A DNA stretch of 37,170 nt from an uncultured Duncaniella sp. (GCA_958352885.1 CATWQI010000016.1:1-37170); one strand, 5' to 3'; shown: positions 27,901-35,106, counted from the stretch's first letter. Notes: a model not told the origin generated them from the sequence alone. Translations and numbers: made by a program.

Positions 27901-28126
27901 CCAGTAGAGTGGCGTTTTTGGGAACACTGAGCTTGAATTTGCCGTCGATATCAGTGGCGATACCGTTGGAAGCTCCTTTCTGTTGCACTGTGGCTCCGAT
28001 GAGGGGCTCGCCCGCCTCATCAAGCACACTTCCCGTCACTGTGATGTTCTGGGATAATGCCCATAGCGGGGTCATGCAGACCAGGAATAGCACTATGGAC
28101 CGTAGGTAATGTACTGTGCACTTCAT
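24974..28126 (-). CDS. SusC/RagA family TonB-dependent outer membrane transporter
   Basis: This 1050-residue barrel imports oligosaccharides across the outer membrane using TonB energy. A signal peptide (1-25, ending ALSQ) is followed by the carboxypeptidase-regulatory-like domain (ITVTGSVLDEAGEPLIGATV, about 28-105). Next are the TonB-box region (EVLDEVVVVGYGQ) and the plug (SIDQVLQGRAAGVQI, IRIRGINSLNATNQPIFVIDGVVID, RASNGVIMITTKRG). The long beta-barrel ends with the outer-membrane terminus YTFGLNVSF. No STN or anti-sigma-interacting domain is present, so control should come from a regulator such as a hybrid two-component system that is not in this window. It is the first gene of the locus and has an unusually long upstream region. 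Only one SusC/SusD pair is present, unlike the tandem pairs of some Bacteroides xylan loci. Confidence 0.97.
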   Translation of the reverse strand: MKCTVHYLRSIVLFLVCMTPLWALSQNITVTGSVLDEAGEPLIGATVQQKGASNGIATDIDGKFKLSVPKNATLLVSYVGYTSQSVAVEGRTNITITLKENAEVLDEVVVVGYGQMKRSDMTGSVVSVNDAAIKKSIPTSIDQVLQGRAAGVQIQANSGTPGASTSIRIRGINSLNATNQPIFVIDGVVIDSATDDESSNPLSAINPSDIVSMDILKDASATAIYGSRASNGVIMITTKRGQAGNATVTYDGYAGWQEMPKKYDMLNLQEYARHHNYRANELNLLDPSSAFVNPDALGKGTDWQDELFKKAFMTSHNISVSGGNEKTTYAFSGGYLKQNGIALGSGFRRLSLRSNIDTQIKSWLRGGVNFSFSETKQQVGTDKNTIMSALRQQPTVAVTSPDGTFDGPEDVWMPDNPVGLAEIITNNNRKTNFRFNTYLEATLYKGLTLKTEVSGDWNYNNYYYYQPDYQFGIKTQDTRTSKWTKTNTKYWSWRNILTYNMTFNKVHSINAMIGQEMSHYNWETQVGTASGFLSNTTPDLSAGDITTSTTTGYKFANSLLSYFGRAFYSYDDRYLITATIRRDGSSKFNKNNRWGWFPSVALAWRASQESFLQDVNWMNNAKLRAGWGSTGNQNVDQWATIALLSFKTTPWGTGVLTGNTPNVDLTWETTHSWNVGLDLGFLDNRIEVVADLYYKKTKNLLLQIQNPAYLGSQGQGAASNPWANIGSLENKGVELTVNTTNITNRNFQWTTNLVFGLNRNRVRSLDTETATLDKSFQPSSNNFIVTRTAVGQPIGQFWGYKVIGRFDEPTDFYYHDANGELKQVAIPEGNTIGQNSTWLGDYIFEDVNGDGVINAEDCTYIGNPEPKFTFGLGNTFSWKGIDLTIFFSGSYGNKALNLNRYLIEDPRQNSNILRSALDYAIIGKIDPNGPDDDYRNLHVINASDTKMPAVQRSDANSNYSRISDRFIEDASYIRLQNISLGYTLPKPWVRKCFLENVRIYMNVQNVHTWTKYKGLDPEVGAMYGDALMTGLDYGRYPSPRIYTFGLNVSF

Positions 28127-28364
28127 GAAAATGAATGGTTTTTTTGTTTTAAGGTAGAATTATTAGTTCTTAGGTTTGGAAACCGTCATGCACTGCCGAC
28201 TGCCGGTGTCTCGGACTCCCGTTAGCCTTATTGTTGCGATGACGATAAGGGTTTTTGGTGATAGGATTGCAATGTTTGTCGTTTAATTCATTGGCAAATG
28301 TTTGAATCTTAGGGTTAATAGATTTGATTTATTTAGTTTAATTATTGTAAATTTAGCTGTTATC

Positions 28365-28387
28365 AATATTGTATGAATTACAATATT
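28365..28387. repeat. Inverted repeat in the susC upstream region (possible operator or leader hairpin)
   Basis: AATATTGTA (28365-28373) and TACAATATT (28379-28387) are perfect 9-bp arms around TGAAT. A third related half-site, ATTATTGTAA, lies 24 bp to the left (28341-28350). From the predicted promoter this element would lie about 45-65 nt into the susC leader. It could be a regulator site or an RNA hairpin. Confidence 0.5.
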
Positions 28388-28437
28388 AACATGGTCTTAG
28401 TAAGGTGTGAAATGCTGAAAATTAGGCGTTTCTGTTG

Positions 28438-28471
28438 CAAATATAAATATAAAATTTTAAATTCCAACAAA
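28438..28471 (-). promoter_or_regulatory. Candidate promoter of the xylan locus (susC operon)
   Basis: On the minus strand TTTG (28471-28468) precedes TATATTTG (28445-28438) with a 22-bp spacer, slightly longer than usual. It is the only full TAnnTTTG match in the interval. It implies a leader of about 300 nt before the susC ATG at 28126. Confidence 0.5.
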
Positions 28472-28684
28472 TATTAACATAAAATTGTAGGTCTGTAAAA
28501 GCTAAAATTGTGAATTTGTAATGTAACTGGTCTTGACGGTGTATATATATAGCTGATTAGGCGATATTTTTTGCAAAATATCAGCAAAAAAATACAAATA
28601 AAGTGATGTGGTGATAATTTTTAATGTGATTTTATTCTTATTATAGCCTGTAGTATAGTGCGTTAGATGGGTGCTGGACCTGTC

Positions 28685-30595
28685 CTAACTGACTTTTTGC
28701 AGTTTGCCGCTGACAATTTCTAACTTGCCGCTGTCAGCAAGAGTCCGGATTTCGGCTATTACGATGTCTCTCGGGGCGGATAGCTGGTCTATTATATATT
28801 CTGCAGTGTGTCCCCCGGGCTGTGATGCCAAGTATAGGATTGATTCTGCCAGGCTCTGATGCTCCTGCGGTGTGGTGGAGTGAGCGTGGCTTTTGCTGCG
28901 TGTCCGGCATACGTCGCATTTGCCGCACGGGGTATCAGGTTTTTCTCCGAAGTAGCGTAACATAGTGTTGACACGGCATTCATCAGTTGAGAATGCGAAA
29001 CGCTTCATGGCGTCGATGCGTCGCTCCATCCGTTCCCGCTGGCGTTCGTAGACCTCGAGGGGGATTATGAGATGGCGGGGTAGTTCGCGTGAGGTGGTAT
29101 AGATAAGGTAGGGGGTTGTTTTCCGGGGTATGTAGTGTATGGCGTGGATACGTGTGAGGTAGAGCAGTGACTGGTAGACGGTCTCGGACGGGAGTCTGAG
29201 GGACTGTGCTATCGTTACCTCGCTGATGTATACATAGTCGGCGAAGAGTCCGGTGTAGTTGCGCAGCACGAACTGGAACACTTCCTCCGTGTCGCTGTCA
29301 AGGTCGAGCGAGTACAGCTCGTCCTTCTTCATTATCACCATTAAGCGGGAGCGTGAGGTGGTTTCCTCCACATATTCGATATAGCCGGAGCGTGTGAGGA
29401 GCGTAAGTGCGCTTTGTGTGGGCACGGGCGGAAGGTTGAATGTGTGGCAGAAGAGAGAGAAATTAAACTCATAAACCCTGTTGTAGCCTTCCCCAACAGG
29501 GACGTTAAGGAAATTGCCTGCCATCTCGTAGACGTGGCGCATGAATTCCTTGTCGGGGAAGCTTTCAGCCACCCGGCGGCTCAGAGTTGCTTTGTCATGG
29601 CGGGAGGCGAGCACTACGGCGTATGCCTCGAGACCGTCTCTGCCTGCTCTGCCTGCTTCCTGGTAATATTCCTCGAGCGAGGATGGGAGGTCGTAATGCA
29701 CCACAAGGCGCACGTCGGGCTTGTCGATTCCCATGCCGAAGGCATTGGTGGCTACCATTACCCGTATTTCATCCGATTTCCATCGGTTCTGTTTCGCGTT
29801 TTTGTCCTCAGGCGAGAGTCCGGCGTGGTAATAGTCGGCGGATATACCCTCGCGGATGAGCGTTTCTGCTATTTCGCGTGTGCGCTTGCGCGAGCGAACG
29901 TATATGATGGAGCAGCCCCGTGTGGAACGGAGTACTTTCAGTAGCATTGTGTCCTTGAAGTCGGCATAGCGCACCACGTATGACAGATTCTCGCGCGTGA
30001 AACTCTTGGCAAACACCTGTCTACCTCTGAATTTGAGCGAGCGCATTATATCCTCTGCAACTTCCGGTGTGGCGGAGGCTGTGAGGGCGAGTACGGGAAC
30101 ATCCTCGCCTGCCAGTTCGCGTAGGTTTGCTATCCTGAGGTAGGATGGACGGAAGTCATAGCCCCACTGTGATATGCAGTGGGCCTCGTCGACTACTATC
30201 AGAGAGATGGAAAGTGTGCGCAGTTCGGCGATGAAGTTCTCGTTTTGAAGGCGTTCTGGCGATACGTATGCGAGCTTGGCTTTGCTGAGGCGGCAGCGAG
30301 TGAGACCGAGTTCAATCTCGCGCCGTGTGAGTCCTGAGTGGAAGTGTACAGCACGTATGCCCCGGTCTCGCAGGTTGTCTACCTGGTCCTTCATCAGTGA
30401 TATGAGAGGCGTGATGACTATGGTCAGCCCGGGGAGCATGAGAGCCGGCACCTGGAACGTGAGTGACTTGCCGCCCCCTGTGGGGAGCAGTCCGAGGGTG
30501 TCATGTCCGGCGAGGACTGACTCTATTATCTCCTGCTGGAGCGGTCGGAACGAGTCATATCCCCAGTGCTCTCGCAGAACATCAACGGGTGTCAT
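28685..30595 (-). CDS. recQ: RecQ-type ATP-dependent DNA helicase (no HRDC domain)
   Basis: This 636-residue 3'-5' DNA helicase has Walker A TGGGKS at 39-44, DEAH at 136-139 and the RecQ aromatic-rich loop (DEAHCISQWGYDFRPSY). The second helicase domain carries ATNAFGMGIDKPDVR and QEAGRAGRDG. The zinc-binding domain uses C540, C557, C560 and C563 (CRVN...CGKCDVC). The C-terminus from about 575 is short and basic and does not look like a complete HRDC domain. Bacteroidetes often carry such compact RecQ forms. The start codon lies 8 bp after the recJ stop, so the two are one operon, matching their joint role in end resection and gap repair by the RecF pathway. No terminator is evident after the stop. 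Confidence 0.95.
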   Translation of the reverse strand: MTPVDVLREHWGYDSFRPLQQEIIESVLAGHDTLGLLPTGGGKSLTFQVPALMLPGLTIVITPLISLMKDQVDNLRDRGIRAVHFHSGLTRREIELGLTRCRLSKAKLAYVSPERLQNENFIAELRTLSISLIVVDEAHCISQWGYDFRPSYLRIANLRELAGEDVPVLALTASATPEVAEDIMRSLKFRGRQVFAKSFTRENLSYVVRYADFKDTMLLKVLRSTRGCSIIYVRSRKRTREIAETLIREGISADYYHAGLSPEDKNAKQNRWKSDEIRVMVATNAFGMGIDKPDVRLVVHYDLPSSLEEYYQEAGRAGRDGLEAYAVVLASRHDKATLSRRVAESFPDKEFMRHVYEMAGNFLNVPVGEGYNRVYEFNFSLFCHTFNLPPVPTQSALTLLTRSGYIEYVEETTSRSRLMVIMKKDELYSLDLDSDTEEVFQFVLRNYTGLFADYVYISEVTIAQSLRLPSETVYQSLLYLTRIHAIHYIPRKTTPYLIYTTSRELPRHLIIPLEVYERQRERMERRIDAMKRFAFSTDECRVNTMLRYFGEKPDTPCGKCDVCRTRSKSHAHSTTPQEHQSLAESILYLASQPGGHTAEYIIDQLSAPRDIVIAEIRTLADSGKLEIVSGKLQKVS

Positions 30596-30603
30596 GGTCC
30601 TGT

Positions 30604-32328
30604 TTATTCAAGGTGGATTTCCTTGATGAAGAGCTGTGTGGACGATGACGAGCCTTTGTGCTTGTTTTCCTCTATGGTGTAGCAGATATTGAAGGGCTTG
30701 CGTGAGTGGATGTGGTCAAACAGATGTGCGCTGTTGAACACTATGCCGTTCATCACCTTGCCGCAGGTATCGTCCACCAGTTCGAGTTTGATGTGCTCGT
30801 TGTGGCGCCCTACAAGCTTGCTTGTGCCGAAATCCATCACACCGCGTGTGCAGAACACGGGCTTGTTGTTGCCCGGACCGAACGGATTGAACTGTCGCAG
30901 CAGGCTCAGGAATTCGGGGGTTATCTCGGCAAATGTGAGGTAGGCGTCTATGTCCAGCAGTGGCGTGAGCTGTTCGGGACGTATGTTTTCCGCCACATAT
31001 TGCTCGAAGCGGCGTGTGAATTCAGGTATGTTCTCCTCCTTGAGCGAGAGACCTACGGCGTAAGTGTGGCCTCCGAAGTTCTCCAGCAGGTCACGTGCGG
31101 AGTCAACTGCCTTGTACACGTCGAATCCCTGCACCGAGCGTGACGAGCCGGTGGCAAGACCGTTGGCATAGGTGAGCACCACCGAGGGCTTATAGTAAAG
31201 CTCGGTCAGGCGTGATGCCACGATGCCTATGATTCCTTTGTGCCAGTTTTTGTTGTAGATGACTATTGATTTCTTGTCCGATGTCATCTCGCCCCGTTCC
31301 TCGAGTATGGCGTTTGCCTCATCTGTGATCTGCTTGTCGAGTTCCTTGCGGTCCTGGTTGTAGCGGTCTATCTCCTTGGCGCGAGCGAATGCGTCGGATG
31401 CGTCGCGCGCCACGAGCAGATCCACCGCTTCCTTGCCGCTCTGCATGCGTCCGGAGGCATTGATGCGGGGACCTATTTTGAAGATTACGTCGCTGATGGT
31501 GATTTCCCTTCCGCTCAGCCCGCAGATGCGTATGATGGCGCGCAGACCCATGTTGGGGTTGGAGTTGAGGCGCTTCAGTCCGTGATAGGTCATGATGCGG
31601 TTCTCGCCCACCATCGGCACGATATCGGCGGCGATGGAAACAGCCACGAGGTCAAGCATCCCTTCCAGATCGGCGGATGTGAGCCCGTTGGATATGGCGA
31701 ACGCCTGCATGAACTTATAGCCCACGCCGCATCCCGAAAGGTGGGAGCACGGGTAGGTGCTCCCTTCGAGCTTGGGGTTAAGGATTGCCACGGCGGGAGG
31801 CAATGTCTCGTCGGGCACATGGTGGTCACAGATGATGAAATCTATGCCCAGCGAGCGGGCATACTCGATTTCCTCGGTAGCCTTGATTCCGCAATCAAGG
31901 ATGATGATTAGTTTGACCCCTTGACGGGCAGCCATGTCAACCGTAGCTGTGGATATGCCGTAGCCGTCCTCATACCTTGTCGGTATGTAGTACTCTATGT
32001 TGGAGTAGTAGTTGAGGAGGTACTTGTAGACCAGTGCCACGGCGGTGGTGCCGTCGACATCGTAGTCTCCATAGACCATAATCCTCTCCTTTGACCCCAT
32101 GGCACGGTTAAGCCTGTTGACCGCCTTGTCCATATCGGGCATAAGGAACGGGTCGTGCATGTCGCTCAGAGAGGGGCGGAAAAATTTTTCAGCCTCCTCG
32201 ACTGAGGATATGCCCCGTTGCACCAGCAGCTCGCTAATGGGAGGCACCCCGGCATAGCGTTTCGCCAGCCCGGATTCCAATTCTTGCTCGTCGGATGTAA
32301 GGGGACAGTAATTCCATTTACTTGTCAT
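30604..32328 (-). CDS. recJ: Single-stranded-DNA-specific exonuclease RecJ
   Basis: This 574-residue 5'-3' exonuclease is of the DHH family. The metal-binding motifs are intact: GDYDVDG at 87-93 and CDHHVPDE with D168, H169 and H170. The DHHA1 domain follows with GRINASGRMQ-type and GGHTYAVGLSL motifs. The C-terminal OB-like part carries PFGPGNNKPVF. RecJ degrades single-stranded 5' ends in recombination and mismatch repair. The length is normal. It is the first gene of a recJ-recQ operon. A 242-bp noncoding stretch precedes it, with a promoter match at its far end and a strongly paired 125-nt segment in between. Confidence 0.96.
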   Translation of the reverse strand: MTSKWNYCPLTSDEQELESGLAKRYAGVPPISELLVQRGISSVEEAEKFFRPSLSDMHDPFLMPDMDKAVNRLNRAMGSKERIMVYGDYDVDGTTAVALVYKYLLNYYSNIEYYIPTRYEDGYGISTATVDMAARQGVKLIIILDCGIKATEEIEYARSLGIDFIICDHHVPDETLPPAVAILNPKLEGSTYPCSHLSGCGVGYKFMQAFAISNGLTSADLEGMLDLVAVSIAADIVPMVGENRIMTYHGLKRLNSNPNMGLRAIIRICGLSGREITISDVIFKIGPRINASGRMQSGKEAVDLLVARDASDAFARAKEIDRYNQDRKELDKQITDEANAILEERGEMTSDKKSIVIYNKNWHKGIIGIVASRLTELYYKPSVVLTYANGLATGSSRSVQGFDVYKAVDSARDLLENFGGHTYAVGLSLKEENIPEFTRRFEQYVAENIRPEQLTPLLDIDAYLTFAEITPEFLSLLRQFNPFGPGNNKPVFCTRGVMDFGTSKLVGRHNEHIKLELVDDTCGKVMNGIVFNSAHLFDHIHSRKPFNICYTIEENKHKGSSSSTQLFIKEIHLE

Positions 32329-32401
32329 TTATGTTGTTTCTTTTTTATTTCAAAGAAGAGGGGGCTACGCTCTGAGCCTCAGGAGGGAAAGCGTTGCCGT
32401 A

Positions 32402-32526
32402 GATGGAATGTATCTTGTCTGACCGCCGAGGAGCGGAGGTGATGAACAGATGCTTTGCACGGTATTCATGTTGTAAAGTTGCGATGTGAGTGAGAGCACT
32501 GGCGGTCGCATAGGTATACATTCATC
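32402..32526 (-). ncRNA. Candidate structured RNA in or ahead of the recJ leader
   Basis: On the minus strand the segment begins GATGAATGTAT (32526-32516) and ends ATACATTCCATC (32413-32402). These pair over 11 bp with one bulged C. After an almost symmetric internal loop of 7-8 nt, a second stem GACCGCC/GGCGGTC (32507-32501 with 32427-32421) stacks inside. The 73-nt interior has short hairpins, such as AGTG-CTCT-CACT and ATGAA/TTCAT. The predicted transcription start from the TAAATTTG at 32536-32529 falls at the first paired base, so the 5' and 3' ends of the RNA would pair. It could be a free small RNA, with overall shape faintly like 6S RNA, or a cis-acting recJ leader. No known family motif was recognised. 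Confidence 0.42.
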
Positions 32527-32528
32527 TG

Positions 32529-32536
32529 CAAATTTA
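32529..32536 (-). promoter_or_regulatory. -7 element for the recJ leader or small RNA
   Basis: TAAATTTG on the minus strand is a perfect TAnnTTTG element. No TTTG is found at the usual -33 distance, so the match is partial. The predicted start, near 32522-32526, coincides with the 5' edge of the paired element at 32402-32526. Confidence 0.5.
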
Positions 32537-32570
32537 CACAGAATTTTCAGATAAAATGTAATAAAAAATG

Positions 32571-33500
32571 TTATTTATCATTAATCTGCACGCCTGTGTC
32601 GCTGATGTGCACATCGAGCTGCGGGAACGGGAAACTTACGCCTGCGGCTTTCTCAAGCTCGGCGTAGACTCGTTCGTTGAAGTCGAAGTAGACGTTCCAG
32701 TATTCGCTGCTCTCCACCCAGGCGCGCACGGTAATCTCTATGGCCGAGTCTGCGAGGTTGGCGAGACGCACCATGGGTTCCTTGACGGGAGTGCCGGGGA
32801 TGGGCGACTGTATCACCCTGCTGTCGTCGCGGAGCATTCCTGCGAGGGCGCTTTGCGCCTTTTTGAAGTCGTCGCCGTAGGAGATTCCTATGGTCCAGTC
32901 CACTCTGCGGTACTGCTGGGTGGAGTAGTTGTTGATGGTGCCGGTCGAGAGTCCGCCGTTGGGTATGATGATTGATTTGTTGTCCGGTGTGCAGATAGTT
33001 GTGTTGAACATCTCGATTTTGGTCACTGTGCCTGAGTAGCCCTGTGCCTCGATGTAGTCCCCTATCTTATAGGGTTTGAGCAGCAGAATGAGCACTCCTC
33101 CGGCAAAGTTCTGGAGCGTGCCGCTCAGCGCCATACCTATCGCTACGCCTGCGGATGCGAACAGAGCGAGGAATGAGCTGGTCTCTATGCCGAGTATCCC
33201 GATTACCGTGACTATGAGAATGAAGTAAAGCACTATCCTTACCAGGCTCAGTGTGAATGTGGTGAGCGATGGCTCTATCTTGCGTTTGCTTAATATGCTT
33301 TCCGTAAAGGAGTAGAGCCTGTTGATGATAAATTTGCCGGCATAGAACACCAGTATGGCAACGGCGAGTGAGATGGCGAAGTGGACCACGTCCCGGACTA
33401 TGGTGTCAACGAGCTGGTCAAACGACATGTTTTTCAGCATGCTTGTCTCTTTTGCCGCTGTGGGGATTGAGTCGGTGGGTATTATGTCAAGTTGGAACAT
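32571..33500 (-). CDS. MscS-family small-conductance mechanosensitive channel
   Basis: This 309-residue inner-membrane channel opens under membrane tension to release solutes during osmotic downshock. Three hydrophobic segments are visible (about 38-60, 83-105 and 110-140). The third carries the pore-lining Gly/Ala pattern ASAGVAIGMALSGTLQNFAGGVLILLLKPYKIGDYI, which matches E. coli MscS TM3. The soluble beta domain follows (GYSGTVTKIEMFNTTI, IIIPNGGLSTGTINNYS). The length is near E. coli MscS (286). It lies between the clostripain-like gene (71 bp upstream) and the recJ leader. No promoter match was found in the short upstream gap. Confidence 0.94.
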   Translation of the reverse strand: MFQLDIIPTDSIPTAAKETSMLKNMSFDQLVDTIVRDVVHFAISLAVAILVFYAGKFIINRLYSFTESILSKRKIEPSLTTFTLSLVRIVLYFILIVTVIGILGIETSSFLALFASAGVAIGMALSGTLQNFAGGVLILLLKPYKIGDYIEAQGYSGTVTKIEMFNTTICTPDNKSIIIPNGGLSTGTINNYSTQQYRRVDWTIGISYGDDFKKAQSALAGMLRDDSRVIQSPIPGTPVKEPMVRLANLADSAIEITVRAWVESSEYWNVYFDFNERVYAELEKAAGVSFPFPQLDVHISDTGVQINDK

Positions 33501-33571
33501 AAGTAAGGAATCTGTGGTGAAAGTACCTGGTTAACAAACTTGCAGGCAGGGAAGTTTTTTCATTCGGATTC

Positions 33572-34759
33572 TCAGTCCGGAAGCCTGTACAGCGGCGACT
33601 CAGCGACGACTTCGCGGTACCAGGCGCAGTTGTTGTACCCGCGGTAGGTCACATCGTCGGCAGAAAGGATTATGTGCGAGCCGAGCCCGTTGTAAGTGCG
33701 TATCACAAGCGAGCCTATCCCCATGGATGTGGTATATGCCCCTGCCACGGTGGCGTCAAATGCGGCATTGAATGCTGCGAGTCTCGCATTGTTCCCTTCA
33801 GAGGTCATCGTCATGTATTCCTTGAAGTCGTATATATAGCATTTCCCTGCCCCGGAGCGCACATATTTCTGTATGCCTGTGGTTGATGTCGGATAGGAAG
33901 TGACATCCGAGAATATGGCGCGCGATGCGTCGGCGAGGTCGGCGAGTCCGTCGGTGTTGATTACTACCATCTGGCAATAGGGGTCTATGGCATCGGGCTC
34001 GGAATACCATTCGTAGGTGTTGCGGGCGGCGAGGAGCATGTCGGGGAGCCCATTCACAAAGAATGCGGAGAGGTTTCTGTCGTATGGCATGCCGTCAATG
34101 GGCAGTTCTGTGGGCGACGCCACAATCACCGGTGTGAGCTTGCGCATTTCGTAAGCCACCTCCACGGTGCCCATCAGGCAGCAGTCAAAATATATGAATG
34201 AGAAGTAGTTGCCGTCAAGTGTCGATGCGAGTGTAGTGAGTTTCATGTGCTTGCCTCTGTCGTCTCCGAAGGCTCTGCCTCCCCGGTAGTTACCCTCGTC
34301 GTTTGAGCCCATGTTTTCCAGCCAGCTGTTGGCATGGCTCCACAGCACCAGCCCGTAGTCCTTTGCGGGGGCAAGTTGCTTTGTGTCGGCTATTACCTCC
34401 TGCATGCGTTCGGGGTCTACGGAGTATATCATTGGGTCGTCAGGATATTCTTTGAGGGTTACAAGTCCGTTTTTTGTCACTTCGAGAAGCTGTGGAACTT
34501 TCCCTCTGGTGGTTCCGGGACGATTGTGGTATACAATGAGCCTTCCGCCGTTTAAGGCGCCCTCCCCGGCGGCTTTCAGCATCTCGTCAAGGTCCGCCTG
34601 GTCGCAGCCCCAGGTTGTGCCGAGGGTATTGTCTGCCACCATGTAGACCAGCACTGTGCGGTGGGTGGTCAAATCGTCGGGGTCAGGTGTCGGTCCGTCG
34701 TTTTTGCCGCAGGCTGTCAGGACGGCAAGGCATAGCAGGGAGAGTAGGTATTTCATCAT
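33572..34759 (-). CDS. Clostripain-like (C11) cysteine peptidase lipoprotein
   Basis: This 395-residue lipoprotein is of peptidase family C11. The lipobox LTAC ends at Cys17, followed by a Gly/Pro/Asp-rich spacer. The fold starts RTVLVYMVADNTL. The catalytic His142 lies in YGLVLWSHANSW and the catalytic Cys194 in FIYFDCCLMGTVEVAYE. Both match the family His/Cys dyad, although the usual His-Gly is His-Ala here. C11 enzymes usually cut after arginine or lysine and are self-activated. The S1-site acidic residue and any self-cleavage site cannot be assigned by eye. Two adjacent ATG codons (34759 and 34756) are equally possible starts. It has its own -7 element and is divergent from the kinase-like gene. 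Confidence 0.88.
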   Translation of the reverse strand: MMKYLLSLLCLAVLTACGKNDGPTPDPDDLTTHRTVLVYMVADNTLGTTWGCDQADLDEMLKAAGEGALNGGRLIVYHNRPGTTRGKVPQLLEVTKNGLVTLKEYPDDPMIYSVDPERMQEVIADTKQLAPAKDYGLVLWSHANSWLENMGSNDEGNYRGGRAFGDDRGKHMKLTTLASTLDGNYFSFIYFDCCLMGTVEVAYEMRKLTPVIVASPTELPIDGMPYDRNLSAFFVNGLPDMLLAARNTYEWYSEPDAIDPYCQMVVINTDGLADLADASRAIFSDVTSYPTSTTGIQKYVRSGAGKCYIYDFKEYMTMTSEGNNARLAAFNAAFDATVAGAYTTSMGIGSLVIRTYNGLGSHIILSADDVTYRGYNNCAWYREVVAESPLYRLPD

Positions 34760-34822
34760 CTGGATGTGTCGTTTTGTTGTTGGAAATGTGATTTGTGCGG
34801 TTGGAAGAGAGTATCTCTATTG

Positions 34823-34830
34823 CAAAATTA
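34823..34830 (-). promoter_or_regulatory. -7 element of the C11 peptidase gene
   Basis: TAATTTTG on the minus strand fits TAnnTTTG and implies a leader of about 60 nt. No matching TTTG was found at the -33 distance. Confidence 0.5.
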
Positions 34831-35006
34831 CGAAAAAAATCGGAGTCGGCATCGATGCGTGTGTTGTAAATCTTGCTACTTGAATCAGTTGGCGTTTCCA
34901 GGGAATGAAATATCGAGCGGTGTGACAACCAAGCGGCATCTTATTGCGTTGATATATCAGCTCTGATTTGAGTTGGGATGAGTGTGATTGCACGATTGGA
35001 TGTGAT

Positions 35007-35063
35007 AGGGGCTTCTCCCCGGTCGCCCTTCGGTTTTAACTTAGTTTAACTCATCTTGCCCCT
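35007..35063 (+). terminator. Terminator-like paired element of unknown origin
   Basis: AGGGGC (35007-35012) pairs with GCCCCT (35058-35063), which is directly followed by GTTTTTCTTGG on the plus strand. The left arm can instead form GGGG-CTTCT-CCCC (35008-35020), so two structures exclude each other. No plus-strand gene precedes it, and the kinase promoter lies after it, so it may end an unannotated short transcript. Confidence 0.35.
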
Positions 35064-35106
35064 GTTTTTCTTGGCTTTTTCAGGCAATTCAGTCTTTAAA
35101 ACTTAT

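Larger units (their letters stand above)
28127..28684. other. 558-bp AT-rich control region between recQ and susC
   Basis: No gene is visible here. It holds one consensus promoter match (28438-28471, minus), an inverted repeat with extra half-sites (28341-28387), and a palindrome GATATTTT-ttgc-AAAATATC (28563-28582). It also holds a tandem ACTGCCG repeat (28192-28205) and a hairpin CCTTATTGT/ACGATAAGG (28226-28250). The part next to susC is A-rich on the coding strand (AAAACAAAAAAACC), as is usual for Bacteroidetes translation starts. No intrinsic terminator for recQ was found. Confidence 0.7.

Noticed and set aside
28563..28582. Terminator for the recJ-recQ operon
   Set aside because: The palindrome has no T run after it on the minus strand, and its stem is AT-rich and only 8 bp.
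28127..28684. Hidden regulator gene or small protein in the susC upstream region
   Set aside because: The stretch is AT-rich with frequent stops in all frames and no supported start or domain.
29414..29944. Plus-strand open frame of 176 codons inside recQ
   Set aside because: It is antisense to the helicase motifs of an intact recQ and has no recognisable domain.
32329..32570. Small protein of about 34 codons in the recJ leader (minus-strand ATG near 32469)
   Set aside because: The frame lies across the paired RNA arms, has no family resemblance and low-complexity composition. The RNA structure explains the region better.
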